From positions 1,612,001 to 1,676,000 of the forward strand of contig OY763325.1 of the NCBI GenBank assembly GCA_963667315.1: 64,000 bases of DNA, read 5' to 3'. This DNA comes from DAINPP01 sp963667315 (GTDB taxonomy: Bacteria; Thermotogota; Thermotogae; MWEM01). Below, piece after piece: positions 27,898 through 36,338 of this stretch; position 1 is the first letter of the stretch; each line of letters opens with the position of its first letter. The notes below the pieces were generated by a model. It did not search any database. It was not told where the DNA came from and saw only the letters and a program-made list of their open reading frames with translations. Position numbers and translations under genes: made by a program.

Positions 27898-28077
27898 TCT
27901 TTCTCCTCCTATAATTATTTTCAGCCTAATTTGTTTATACATATATCAGACGTATTCAATTCCATCCCTATTGAATAATAAAGCAATATGAATCAAATGA
28001 ACCGCAATCAATGAAAAGATATCATTTAAAGAAACCGCTATAATGAGATATAAACCAAACATATCCGGAGGTAAATG

Positions 28078-31000
28078 ATGGCACAAAAAACTCACACCTG
28101 TACACTGAAGGCGATTGGAAAGGCAACTGTTCAAAACGGCGAGACGATATTCCAGATAGTGCCGCAATACACAAAGGCGTTGACAAATCTCAGACATTTC
28201 AGTCATCTCATCATGTTTTCACACAATACAAATCGAATCTTGCATTATGTCTGCAAAGCACATCTTGTGGATGAAGAAGAGGGCATTATCATCACTGACA
28301 ACACCGATATCCCGGACAATACGATCATTCACGATATCAAACCCTACTTCCCCTGTGAAGACAAGATACCGAGTAAAAAGCGCAGGAACGGAAAAAAAAG
28401 ACATCGGACAGTCCGTTATAACAATCAGCTAAACGAAGAAACGTTAAATGACAGTGTTACATTTGAAGCCAAAGGACTGTTTAAACATATAGGCGGTAAA
28501 GGGACATTACTGATGAATAATGAATGGAAAAACAAGAAAGCAATAAAGGATTACGCCAGAGTTTTCTGGTGGTTCAATCAATTTGAAGCGAAAAGGTACC
28601 GAAACACCCTTGTATGCCAACCCCCTTATGAAAATGCACCACGTTCAGGCATATTCGCCACACGTTCTCCCGTCCGACTCAATCCGATTGCCAGTACCGT
28701 CGTTAAAATAGTAGACGTTCAAGGGAATCAATTCACTGTTGACGGGTTTGACGGGTTTGATAACTCCGTCATCCTGGACATCATCCCCTACGATCCTGAA
28801 AAAGAAAACATTGAAAATGCCGTCATACCGGAATGGCTTTCGCATTGGGAAGATCACAGATCATTCAGAATGGAAAAAGAGATAAACCGGACACTGACAT
28901 TGCAACTGAGCGATACGGATCAATTGATTGAGGATTTCATTGATCAGAAGACAAAACATCCTACTGCAGATACTCCAATTGAACCGAAAAATACCGACTA
29001 TGAGCATATCACCGTTAAAAATGCCTGGAAAAACAATCTGAAAAATATCAGCGTGACGATTCCAAAGCATAAAATTACCGTTATCACGGGAGTAAGCGGA
29101 AGCGGCAAGTCGACACTGGCATTCGACACTATCTATGCGGAAAGCAGTCGGCAATTTCTCAGTATCATGAACAACGACAACAGTATTCAGAAACCGGAAG
29201 TGGATGAGATCGCAGGTTTACAACCGGCTGTTGGGATTGGACAAAAAACATCGGCAATAAACCCCCGTTCCACCGTTGGAACATTCAGTGGGATTGCAGA
29301 ATTACTGCGTTCCCTCTTCTCAACAATAGGTGTCAGGCATTGTGAACATTGTCATAATCCGGTTGAAGTGTTGAGTGAAGGTGCCATCATCAATCACTTA
29401 AAGAAGATCACGCAAAAAACATCGGTACAAATATCTGCTCATGGCAAAACAAAAACCACTGAATTAAAAGAAGATATTGATTCAACTCTAAAAAAGGCAT
29501 TAAAAGAGGGAAATGGCGCCATTATCGCCACAATTGAAGACCACGACTATCTCTTACAGACAAAATTGTTCTGTTATCACTGCAACACGATGATGTTTGA
29601 TACCTCTCCGGCTATTTTCAGCGCCAATAACCCGGAATACATGTGTAAGACCTGTAAAGGCCTGGGCTATGAACTCACCATAAATCCGGATAAAGTCATC
29701 GATAACCCGAATCTTTCGATATTGGATGAGGCTTCAAAATTCTGGGGTTCGTTGAGAAAATTCAGAGAAAAGCCAAATGCTAACTGGATGAAGGGAGAAG
29801 TCATCGCTCTTGCAGAGGATATGAACGTTGATCTGGAACTCCCATGGAAAGACCTGCCCAAAGCGTACAGACAACAGGTTCTGTATGGAACACCCGGAAA
29901 GAAGGTGTCATTTTCCTATAAAAATACAAACGGTAGAAGGGGAACGATTGAAAGAGAAGTAGCCGGTGTGATCAACACCTTAAAACGCCTGTTGACTGAA
30001 GGTGCCGCCAGTGAGCGAAAGAGTGGTATCGTCGACCAGTTTGTTGTAAAAACACCCTGCAGCAGTTGTAACGGCGAGAAGATCATGCCAACCGGAAGGC
30101 TCGTTGAAATTAACGGAATGCGTTACCCGGAATGTGAAAAGTTGAGTATGCAATCCCTTATCAAATGGATAGAAGAACTGGCACTCAGCGAACAAAAATA
30201 TAATCGTTCAAAAATCATTCGGGATAAGATTCTGTTCCAGACCAAACGAGTCATCGACATGGGATTGGGTTATCTCTCATTGAACAGGTCAATGCCAACA
30301 CTCAGTGGGGGAGAAAGCAGACGTTTACAACTCGCCTCACAATTCGGAACAAATCTCTCGAACATGCTATACATCATGGATGAGCCCACAAAGGGCCTTC
30401 ATCCGAAAGATTATTCAAAGCTGATGGACAAGATAAAAGAATTACGAGACAAGGAAAACTCTATCATCATGGTCGAACACAGAAATGAAATTATCAGGGA
30501 AGCGGATTACATCATCGATATCGGAAAAGGTGCCGGAAAATATGGCGGTGAAGTCATCGCCTGCGGAACACTCGATGAGATAAAGCTAAATCCGGATTCC
30601 ATAACGGCTAAATACCTCAACAACAAATCAAAACGACAACCACCAACGGCAAGCAACTGTAAAGGAAAGACAATCAACATAATGGGCGCAAAGGGACATA
30701 ATCTGAAAAATATCGACGTTGCCTTCCCGCTCAACAGTTTCATCTGCGTAACAGGCGTCAGTGGAAGCGGAAAGAGTTCACTCGTCTCGCAGACCCTTTA
30801 CCCGGTGATTGCTTCAAAACTCGGACAGAAGATAACGGAATGTCTGCCATACGATGAGATCACGGGAATTGAAAGCCTCAAAGACATCGTACTCGTTTCA
30901 CAAAAACCCATAGGCAGAACACCAAAATCCACCCCCGCAACCTATTCCGGTGTGTTTGACCTGATTAGAGAAGAGTTTGCCGCCACGCCTGAAGCAAAAG

Positions 31001-31587
31001 CACACAAATTCGGTAAAGAACATTTCTCATTCAATGGAAAAAAAGGCCAATGCGAAGTCTGCAACGGTCTGGGACAGCTCAAAATCCCCATGAGCTTCAT
31101 GGATGACATCTGGATCACCTGCCATCATTGTGGGGGCAAACGTTACAGAGAAGAAATCCTGGATGTTCATTATAAAGGAAAAACCATATACGATGTTCTG
31201 GACACCGAAATCAGAGATGCCCTGGAACTCTTCAAAGACAAACAAAAGATTCATCACATCCTTTCAACACTAAATGATGTGGGCCTCTCCTATATCAAAC
31301 TGGGACAAAGCGCCACCACACTCAGCGGGGGAGAAGCGCAGCGTCTGAAACTGGGAAAGGAACTGACAACGGGCAATGCAAAAGACACCCTTTACATCCT
31401 CGACGAACCCACCACCGGATTACATTTTAAAGATACTGAAAACCTCGTTAACGTCCTGAAAAAATTGGTAGAAAAAGGCAACACCGTCATAGCGATTGAA
31501 CATAATACCGATTTCATCAGTTGTTGTGATTATGAGATTGAGCTTGGTCATGGCGGGGGTGAAGAAGGGGGATATGTGGTAAAATAA
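28078..31587 (+). CDS. Fusion protein: tandem TrmO/TsaA-like domains joined to a UvrA-like ABC ATPase
   Basis: 1169 residues. Residues 8-92 look like a reduced TrmO/TsaA (UPF0066) domain (LRHFSHLIMFSH ... DNTIIHDIKPYFPCED) lacking its central core. Residues about 125-245 are a second one with the diagnostic core RSGIFATRSPVRLNPIASTVV and SVILDIIPYDPE. TrmO methylates N6 of t6A37 in tRNA using S-adenosylmethionine. From about residue 305 the protein is a UvrA-like class II ABC ATPase: Walker A GVSGSGKSTLAFDT, signature LSGGESRRLQLA, second Walker A GVSGSGKSSLVSQT, second signature LSGGEAQRLKLG, with CxxC zinc motifs. It is longer than UvrA and diverged, so it is probably not the repair UvrA itself; UvrA-like relatives confer drug resistance. 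Of two adjacent ATGs the second has proper spacing to GGAGG. Confidence 0.88.
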   Translation: MAQKTHTCTLKAIGKATVQNGETIFQIVPQYTKALTNLRHFSHLIMFSHNTNRILHYVCKAHLVDEEEGIIITDNTDIPDNTIIHDIKPYFPCEDKIPSKKRRNGKKRHRTVRYNNQLNEETLNDSVTFEAKGLFKHIGGKGTLLMNNEWKNKKAIKDYARVFWWFNQFEAKRYRNTLVCQPPYENAPRSGIFATRSPVRLNPIASTVVKIVDVQGNQFTVDGFDGFDNSVILDIIPYDPEKENIENAVIPEWLSHWEDHRSFRMEKEINRTLTLQLSDTDQLIEDFIDQKTKHPTADTPIEPKNTDYEHITVKNAWKNNLKNISVTIPKHKITVITGVSGSGKSTLAFDTIYAESSRQFLSIMNNDNSIQKPEVDEIAGLQPAVGIGQKTSAINPRSTVGTFSGIAELLRSLFSTIGVRHCEHCHNPVEVLSEGAIINHLKKITQKTSVQISAHGKTKTTELKEDIDSTLKKALKEGNGAIIATIEDHDYLLQTKLFCYHCNTMMFDTSPAIFSANNPEYMCKTCKGLGYELTINPDKVIDNPNLSILDEASKFWGSLRKFREKPNANWMKGEVIALAEDMNVDLELPWKDLPKAYRQQVLYGTPGKKVSFSYKNTNGRRGTIEREVAGVINTLKRLLTEGAASERKSGIVDQFVVKTPCSSCNGEKIMPTGRLVEINGMRYPECEKLSMQSLIKWIEELALSEQKYNRSKIIRDKILFQTKRVIDMGLGYLSLNRSMPTLSGGESRRLQLASQFGTNLSNMLYIMDEPTKGLHPKDYSKLMDKIKELRDKENSIIMVEHRNEIIREADYIIDIGKGAGKYGGEVIACGTLDEIKLNPDSITAKYLNNKSKRQPPTASNCKGKTINIMGAKGHNLKNIDVAFPLNSFICVTGVSGSGKSSLVSQTLYPVIASKLGQKITECLPYDEITGIESLKDIVLVSQKPIGRTPKSTPATYSGVFDLIREEFAATPEAKAHKFGKEHFSFNGKKGQCEVCNGLGQLKIPMSFMDDIWITCHHCGGKRYREEILDVHYKGKTIYDVLDTEIRDALELFKDKQKIHHILSTLNDVGLSYIKLGQSATTLSGGEAQRLKLGKELTTGNAKDTLYILDEPTTGLHFKDTENLVNVLKKLVEKGNTVIAIEHNTDFISCCDYEIELGHGGGEEGGYVVK

Positions 31588-31593
31588 ACCATA

Positions 31594-31625
31594 TGGAGTT
31601 ACTCCACTCAGGTGGAGTAACTCCA
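31594..31625. repeat. Perfect 14-bp inverted repeat between the fusion gene and the ATPase gene
   Basis: TGGAGTTACTCCAC (31594-31607) and GTGGAGTAACTCCA (31612-31625) around TCAG. Each arm is itself nearly palindromic (GGAGTTACTCC and GGAGTAACTCC). No T-run follows, so it is not a normal terminator; it may be an operator or an RNA processing or stability hairpin. It sits 6 nt after the fusion gene stop. Confidence 0.7.
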
Positions 31626-31647
31626 ATAGGGTCGGAGGTGAAAAAAC

Positions 31648-32754
31648 ATGCTCTTTTCAATAGAACCAAAAGCTGAGGCTTATGATCTGTTTAATAGAGA
31701 AACAGAAATAAAAAAACTATCTGAAAGTGTAGAAATGGATAAAATCATCATACTCTTCGGACTCAGAAGAATAGGTAAAACCTCATTGATAAGAACTTAT
31801 CTCAACACCACTGAAAATTACAGTATCTTCATGGATTGCAGAGGATTTATCAACGAAAATAGGATTGACAAGCAGAGATTTGAAACTGAATTGCTCTCCG
31901 CTTTAAAAGAAGAGATGAAGCGAAATAAAATAACCGGAATATTAAAAAATATCTCTTCTGTCAACTTCAAGGGAGTTGAACTAAAACTTTCTGCAAATAA
32001 AACAGAACCTTCTATTGCAGATATCTTAAAGGAAATCGATACTGTTCTCGAAAAAAAGAAAAAAAGACTGATAATCGCTCTTGACGAAGCGCAATTATTA
32101 AAATACTATGGTAAAAATGGCAGCGATCTACTGTATTTAATGGCATACGCTTATGATAATTTAAAGCATATCGTCTTCATCCTGACGGGATCGGAAATCG
32201 GCTTACTCTTTGATTTTCTAAAACTCGACGATCCTGACATGCCACTCTACGGAAGATATATCACAGAAATGAGCCTGAAAAGATTTGAACCCATAAAATC
32301 AAAAGAATTTCTCAAAAAAGGTATGAAAGAACTCGGGCACAACATCCTGGAAACGGATATCGAAAAAGTTGTCGCAAGGCTCGATGGCATCGTCGGCTAT
32401 CTTTCCATATTCGGTTATGAATGTTATCGCAACGATTATGATGTGGAAAAATCACTCGAAAAAGCCGAACGATTGGCAGATGCACTTGTAAAAAAGGAGA
32501 TTGATGCCTTGATTAATCGCTCTTCCAATTACGCTTATTGCTTAAACGCCATCGCCCTCAACATGAATCGATTCTCACTTATCAAACGGTTCATCAAGGC
32601 GAACTTCGGGAATATTTACGATTCTACTCTAAGTAATGTGCTGAATTCCCTTCAAAAGCACAGTATTATTGATGTGGAATATGATAAGAGGGCGAAGGTT
32701 TATTATTTTCCAGATCCCGTTATTCAGAGGTATTGTGCGGGGATGAAGGTTTGA
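31648..32754 (+). CDS. Archaeal-type AAA ATPase (PF01637-like)
   Basis: 368 residues. FNRETEIKKLSES (start of the fold), Walker A GLRRIGKTSLIR (about residues 38-49), Walker B LIIALDEAQLL, sensor-like FILTGSEIGLL and a C-terminal winged-helix-like part ending in FPDPVIQRYC. This combination is typical of the ATPase family common in Archaea and Thermotogota. Its role is unknown; relatives may act in nucleic-acid handling or signalling. Start ATG follows GGAGGTG. It lies 60 nt after the UvrA-like fusion, separated by the inverted repeat. Confidence 0.85.
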   Translation: MLFSIEPKAEAYDLFNRETEIKKLSESVEMDKIIILFGLRRIGKTSLIRTYLNTTENYSIFMDCRGFINENRIDKQRFETELLSALKEEMKRNKITGILKNISSVNFKGVELKLSANKTEPSIADILKEIDTVLEKKKKRLIIALDEAQLLKYYGKNGSDLLYLMAYAYDNLKHIVFILTGSEIGLLFDFLKLDDPDMPLYGRYITEMSLKRFEPIKSKEFLKKGMKELGHNILETDIEKVVARLDGIVGYLSIFGYECYRNDYDVEKSLEKAERLADALVKKEIDALINRSSNYAYCLNAIALNMNRFSLIKRFIKANFGNIYDSTLSNVLNSLQKHSIIDVEYDKRAKVYYFPDPVIQRYCAGMKV

Positions 32755-32766
32755 GATAAAAAAGAA

Positions 32767-32775
32767 TGGTATAAT
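32767..32775 (+). promoter_or_regulatory. Extended -10 promoter
   Basis: TGGTATAAT, identical to the element in front of the DUF5693-like gene, 30 nt before the start of the 205-residue unknown gene. A TTGAGA lies upstream but only 13 nt away. Confidence 0.55.
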
Positions 32776-32804
32776 GATTACCAATAACATACTGGAGGCA
32801 AATG

Positions 32805-33422
32805 ATGAATATAGAGAGATTAAAAGAGGCTGAAAATACTTTTTTAAACATGTATCCCGAAGGGTTTAACGATCCTGAGATGGTCAAGGTCGGTAAAAAA
32901 CATCGAATGGATAAGATGATCAAGATGGCTCATGATAATTTGAGTGAAGAGAAATTGAGCAAGTTCAACGAGGAAACAGTTGAGGGAATCATCAAGATCG
33001 TGACAAGTTCGTCCATGGTATCCGTCTTTGAAAAGCCTAAATTTAGGGATACCGTTCGTGCGATGAGTACTGCACAGAAGAAACAGCTCGTATCTTCTAT
33101 CAGAGAATTGATCCACGGAGATGAAGAGAAAGGCTTCAACGAACTCCTTGAATTACTCGTCTATTATAAATTAGGGAAATGGACACTGATCACCGTTTTC
33201 AGATGCTATTATTACCCCGATAAGGATTTGCTTTACAAACCGACAACCGTTAAAGGGGTTATCAAGAAGTTTGAGCTCGAAGGGGTAACTTACAAGCCAC
33301 GTCCGAGTTATGATTTTTTTGTTAAATACAGAGACATTATCAATGAGATGAAAAAGCATGTTAACCCATCTCTCAAGCCTAATAATGCGGCATTTTCAGG
33401 TTTTTTGATGTTTACGTTGTGA
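32805..33422 (+). CDS. Conserved hypothetical protein
   Basis: 205 residues, soluble, no signal peptide. Segments such as NMYPEGFNDPEMVKVGKKH, SSSMVSVFEKPKFRD and a C-terminal LKPNNAAFSGFLMFTL look conserved and recall uncharacterised cytoplasmic proteins of other anaerobes. No catalytic or binding motif is recognised. Two ATGs are adjacent (32802 and 32805); spacing from GGAGG favours the second. It has its own extended -10 promoter and is followed by a small membrane protein gene. Confidence 0.75.
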   Translation: MNIERLKEAENTFLNMYPEGFNDPEMVKVGKKHRMDKMIKMAHDNLSEEKLSKFNEETVEGIIKIVTSSSMVSVFEKPKFRDTVRAMSTAQKKQLVSSIRELIHGDEEKGFNELLELLVYYKLGKWTLITVFRCYYYPDKDLLYKPTTVKGVIKKFELEGVTYKPRPSYDFFVKYRDIINEMKKHVNPSLKPNNAAFSGFLMFTL

Positions 33423-33477
33423 TCTGAATCAGATACTTTTATACAATATCAATCCTAAATAAATGGAGGTTGAGAAA

Positions 33478-33657
33478 ATGAGTGACAACAGACCTGACAG
33501 CACATCCAGTGCTATCTATGGCCTTGGGTTAATCGGAGCAGCTGTATATTTTATTTCAAATGCCCCCGGATTCTGGGACGGTGTCATCGGCTTTCTGAAA
33601 GCTATCGTATGGCCGGCGATTCTTGTTTTTGAAGCATTTAAGTATTTTGGTGGTTAA
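33478..33657 (+). CDS. Small membrane protein
   Basis: 59 residues with two hydrophobic stretches (IYGLGLIGAAVYFISNA and GFLKAIVWPAILVFEAF). Proteins of this build are widespread and unassigned. The start is the ATG at 33478 after GGAGGTTG; an ATG at 33463 lies within the ribosome site. A strong terminator follows 12 nt after the stop codon. Confidence 0.75.
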   Translation: MSDNRPDSTSSAIYGLGLIGAAVYFISNAPGFWDGVIGFLKAIVWPAILVFEAFKYFGG

Positions 33658-33669
33658 TCCATGATTAAT

Positions 33670-33697
33670 GGGAGTTGAAGTTTAACTCCCTTTTTTA
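33670..33697 (+). terminator. Rho-independent terminator
   Basis: GGGAGTT (33670-33676) pairs with AACTCCC (33684-33690), followed by TTTTTT. Confidence 0.9.
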
Positions 33698-33712
33698 TTG
33701 ATATTCTCTCAT

Positions 33713-33740
33713 TTGATTTTCATTCAATTTATGTTATGAT
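33713..33740 (+). promoter_or_regulatory. Promoter of the YgjV/GNAT gene
   Basis: TTGATT (33713-33718), 16-nt spacer, TATGAT (33735-33740); the -10 is preceded by TGT, so it is also a near-perfect extended -10. Confidence 0.6.
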
Positions 33741-33823
33741 AGCAGGCAGAAATGCTTTTGATTTGATAACAATCGGTTTATCGATAATTGTATTTTAAAT
33801 AAACGCTTACAGGAGGAAACAAA

Positions 33824-34450
33824 ATGGATGCAACAATTTTGGAATGGGTGGGGTACGCTGCCTCATTTATCGTACTGATCTCTTTACTGATGAGTTCAAT
33901 CATCAAACTGAGATGGCTGAACCTGATCGGATCGGGAATCTATTTTGCCTACGGTCTTTTTATCGGTTCATTTCCGGTAGCCGTTATGAATGCCGGCATC
34001 ATCGCCATCAACATTTATTATCTGGTTAAAATCTATGGTTCAAAAGATTCATTCGAAATCATCACATTGGATTCAAAGACTGAATATTTTTCTCATTTCA
34101 TGAAATTCTATGAAAAGGATATGCTGAAATACTTCCCAAAGGAAAGTCTTAAGGTTGATAAAGATATGATGGGGTTCTATATTTTGAGAAATATGGTTCC
34201 GGCGAGTATCTTTATCGTCAGAGAAACGGAAAAAGATACACTTGATATTCAGATAGATTATGCAATCCCGGCATATCGTGATTTTAAGGTCGGTAATTTT
34301 ATCTTCGAAGAGCAGAAAGATTATTTCCTTGAGAAAGGCTATAAAAAATTAACCTGTCACTCCATCAACAGAGATCATGATAATTATCTCGAAAAGATGG
34401 GTTTCAGAAGAAATTCTGAGAGTAATCAATTTACGAAATCACTGGCGTAA
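33824..34450 (+). CDS. YgjV-like membrane domain fused to a GNAT-like domain
   Basis: 208 residues. Residues 1-75 hold three transmembrane helices with LISLLMSSIIKLRWLNLIGSGIYFAYGLFIGSFPVAVMN, matching the YgjV-type inner-membrane family. The rest (about 80-208) is soluble: a conserved PASIFIVRE, YAIPAYRDFKVGNFIFEEQ and ending DNYLEKMGFRRN, which resembles the last strands of a GNAT acetyltransferase. Role unknown; a membrane-tethered acetyltransferase is an inference. Start ATG follows AGGAGGAAACAAA. Confidence 0.8.
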   Translation: MDATILEWVGYAASFIVLISLLMSSIIKLRWLNLIGSGIYFAYGLFIGSFPVAVMNAGIIAINIYYLVKIYGSKDSFEIITLDSKTEYFSHFMKFYEKDMLKYFPKESLKVDKDMMGFYILRNMVPASIFIVRETEKDTLDIQIDYAIPAYRDFKVGNFIFEEQKDYFLEKGYKKLTCHSINRDHDNYLEKMGFRRNSESNQFTKSLA

Positions 34451-34452
34451 AA

Positions 34453-34478
34453 AATCCACCATCAGGTGGATTTTTTTT
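34453..34478. terminator. Bidirectional terminator overlapping a gene end
   Basis: AATCCACC and GGTGGATT pair around ATCA, with T-runs on both strands. It ends the YgjV/GNAT gene on the plus strand and lies across the stop codon of the converging DUF3795 gene. Confidence 0.88.
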
Positions 34479-34728
34479 GTTCTTTCTTCCAGATCAGCCA
34501 TTCCTTACTCAGAACAGTACTTTTCTCGTTTTGAATTAATGCATCACAGGGATAGCATTCACAATCCGAACAGAAGTACAATCCTTTCGAAATGGCACAT
34601 TCACTCGAAAAACATCCCGTTCCTCTTGCCCTGCATCCTGAACAGCTCCCTTCAGCATTTGACGGACAACAGCCGCAATAAAAACCGCAATACGCTATCA
34701 ATTCACAATTTAAACTTTTCTTATCCAT
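34462..34728 (-). CDS. DUF3795-type cysteine-rich protein
   Basis: 88 residues with twelve Cys arranged as CGFYCGCCPS, CSGCRARGTGCF, CAISKGLYFCSDCECYPCD. This is the DUF3795 pattern, thought to bind metal; function unknown. Start ATG at 34728 has GAGG upstream and lies 1 nt after the stop of the membrane-protein gene, so they are co-transcribed under the TetR regulator at the head of the operon. Confidence 0.85.
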   Translation of the reverse strand: MDKKSLNCELIAYCGFYCGCCPSNAEGSCSGCRARGTGCFSSECAISKGLYFCSDCECYPCDALIQNEKSTVLSKEWLIWKKEQKKST

Positions 34729-34729
34729 C

Positions 34730-35590
34730 TTAATCCTCAATTTTCCTGTAAACAAGCCACGTAAACAGATAAGTACAAATCAGGATAATGGGTATAATGA
34801 CAAGAGCCGGTCCCGCATCCACACCGATCAGACTCATTCCGATTATCTTTGCCAGTAAAGCCGTCATCAGTATTGAAAGAAACACCAGATAAACCGGCGC
34901 TGCCATGAATCCAAGCGGTTTCTTTCTGATAAACAAGACGGCAGATACGACGCAAAGGGGTAAGAGCAATCCCAGATCGAGTCCCTGAACGATGAGTGTC
35001 GTGTAATGCTGTAATTCTTTCGGATACAGACTACCGTCCAGTAGCGGAGGCAGGACTACCTGAAGCCACATCATGCCGATCATGACTGTATTTAACAGCA
35101 GGAATATACCGACTCCTTTAATCGGTGTTTTTGTATTAAAATGATCCTGTATCGTGTTGAGATCCATACCGAACAAGATGGTCGAAAGAGTAAAGAATGA
35201 CAATCCCATCAAAGCAACGTATAACAAGAAAAGTTCATTGTACATCCCCATAACGGTATAAAACAGGTATGTCACCAGAAAATACCCGACAGTTCCGGCA
35301 AGAAACAATCTCCATTTTAAACTATTTCCTCTACTCATATACAATCCAAGAATCAGCAATGGAATGCCCATAAACAAGGTCACATAATCCTGTGCAATTC
35401 CCTGAACGGCAACATCCCAGGACATATTGTGATAAAGGCCTCTGCCGTGAAGTTCTACCTGTTGGCCGTTAACGGACGTCATCTCTTTCAAACCTCTCGC
35501 GTCATCAGTAATGATTCCCATTAACGTCGAAATAATCGAGAGAAGAATCATCACTGAAACAAGAAATACGATCATTTTTCTGTTTTTCAT
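34730..35590 (-). CDS. Polytopic membrane protein, unknown
   Basis: 286 residues with about eight transmembrane helices. An extracytoplasmic loop after the first helix contains LHGRGLYHNMSWDVAVQGIAQDYVTL, and the second helix follows. I do not recognise a transport signature. Its ATG overlaps the TetR gene stop (ATGA), so expression is coupled to the regulator. It may be the regulated function of the operon, but no substrate can be named. Confidence 0.8.
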   Translation of the reverse strand: MKNRKMIVFLVSVMILLSIISTLMGIITDDARGLKEMTSVNGQQVELHGRGLYHNMSWDVAVQGIAQDYVTLFMGIPLLILGLYMSRGNSLKWRLFLAGTVGYFLVTYLFYTVMGMYNELFLLYVALMGLSFFTLSTILFGMDLNTIQDHFNTKTPIKGVGIFLLLNTVMIGMMWLQVVLPPLLDGSLYPKELQHYTTLIVQGLDLGLLLPLCVVSAVLFIRKKPLGFMAAPVYLVFLSILMTALLAKIIGMSLIGVDAGPALVIIPIILICTYLFTWLVYRKIED

Positions 35591-36165
35591 CTTTTTCCTC
35601 CTGTTCTTTTTTCATCGTTCAATAATATATCCAATGCATTTTGTACAATTTGTTCCTTTTGTTCATCAATACTCACCTGATCATATTCAATCCTGTTATT
35701 TAAATACATGGCCAGCATCCCGTGTACATAGGCAAAGGCTATATGCATCGTTTCAATCACTTCAGAAATCTCTTTCCCCATTTCTGAACTGTAGATTTCA
35801 GAAGCTCTCCTTGAGGGATATCCCAATTGCTCCTTCAACTCCTCGGGAATCTCTGTGTTGAACCTTTCATACCAGATCAGCTTATAATAGCCCTTATGCT
35901 CAAAAGCAAACGTTATATATTTTCTGACAAACCCTTCTACACCCTCTTCTGAAAACATTGCTTTTGACATCCGCTTTATAGCCTCTGCCGTAGCCTTCCA
36001 TAATAGATCATCGTAGGATGTAAAATAATTGTAGATATTAGTATGAGCACAGTGAAGCTCTTTCGCTATCTTCCTCAGATTCAGATTAAAGGCACCTTCC
36101 TGTTCTTCTACCATCTCAAGTGTTTTATTGATGATTATCAGTTGATTCAGATTCTTTTTAACCAT
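35587..36165 (-). CDS. TetR family transcriptional regulator
   Basis: 192 residues. Helix-turn-helix region at about 25-50 (FNLNLRKIAKELHCAHTNIYNYFTSYDDLLW) fits TetR; the C-terminal ligand domain (FVRKYITFAFEHKGYYKLIWYERF) fits the TetR WHG type. Two identical-pattern palindromes lie 15-40 nt upstream of its start and overlap its promoter region, so it is probably autoregulated. It heads the operon with the membrane protein and DUF3795 gene, and diverges from the MFS exporter gene. Start ATG after AAGGAGGGG. Confidence 0.9.
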   Translation of the reverse strand: MVKKNLNQLIIINKTLEMVEEQEGAFNLNLRKIAKELHCAHTNIYNYFTSYDDLLWKATAEAIKRMSKAMFSEEGVEGFVRKYITFAFEHKGYYKLIWYERFNTEIPEELKEQLGYPSRRASEIYSSEMGKEISEVIETMHIAFAYVHGMLAMYLNNRIEYDQVSIDEQKEQIVQNALDILLNDEKRTGGKR

Positions 36166-36179
36166 ATCCCCTCCTTATA

Positions 36180-36205
36180 TTACCAGTGGTAATTACCAGC
36201 GGTAA
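36180..36205. promoter_or_regulatory. Tandem TetR operator
   Basis: TTACCAGTGGTAA (36180-36192) directly followed by TTACCAGCGGTAA (36193-36205). Each is an inverted repeat TTACC-n3-GGTAA. They cover the predicted transcription start of the TetR gene. Confidence 0.8.
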
Positions 36206-36206
36206 T

Positions 36207-36235
36207 ATACTATCATTAAATTTTATTCATGTCAA
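36207..36235 (-). promoter_or_regulatory. Promoter of the TetR operon
   Basis: Minus-strand TTGACA (36230-36235), 17-nt spacer, TAGTAT (36207-36212). The tandem operator abuts the -10 box. Confidence 0.75.
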
Positions 36236-36297
36236 GTCTTCAAGTAATGTTAAATTTTAAAGATAAAATTATTTGAAGAACAAAAACACTATCTTGG

Positions 36298-36306
36298 TGA
36301 TATAAT
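36298..36306 (+). promoter_or_regulatory. Extended -10 promoter of the MFS gene
   Basis: TGATATAAT, 33 nt before the start codon. The TetR operator lies about 95 nt upstream, so direct control of this promoter by the same TetR is uncertain. Confidence 0.55.
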
Positions 36307-36338
36307 ACTTAGGATTTCTAATTAAAAGAGGTGATTTT

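Noticed and set aside
28078..31587. Call as the housekeeping uvrA
   Set aside because: Extra TrmO-like domains, greater length and diverged motifs argue for a UvrA-like paralogue rather than the repair protein.
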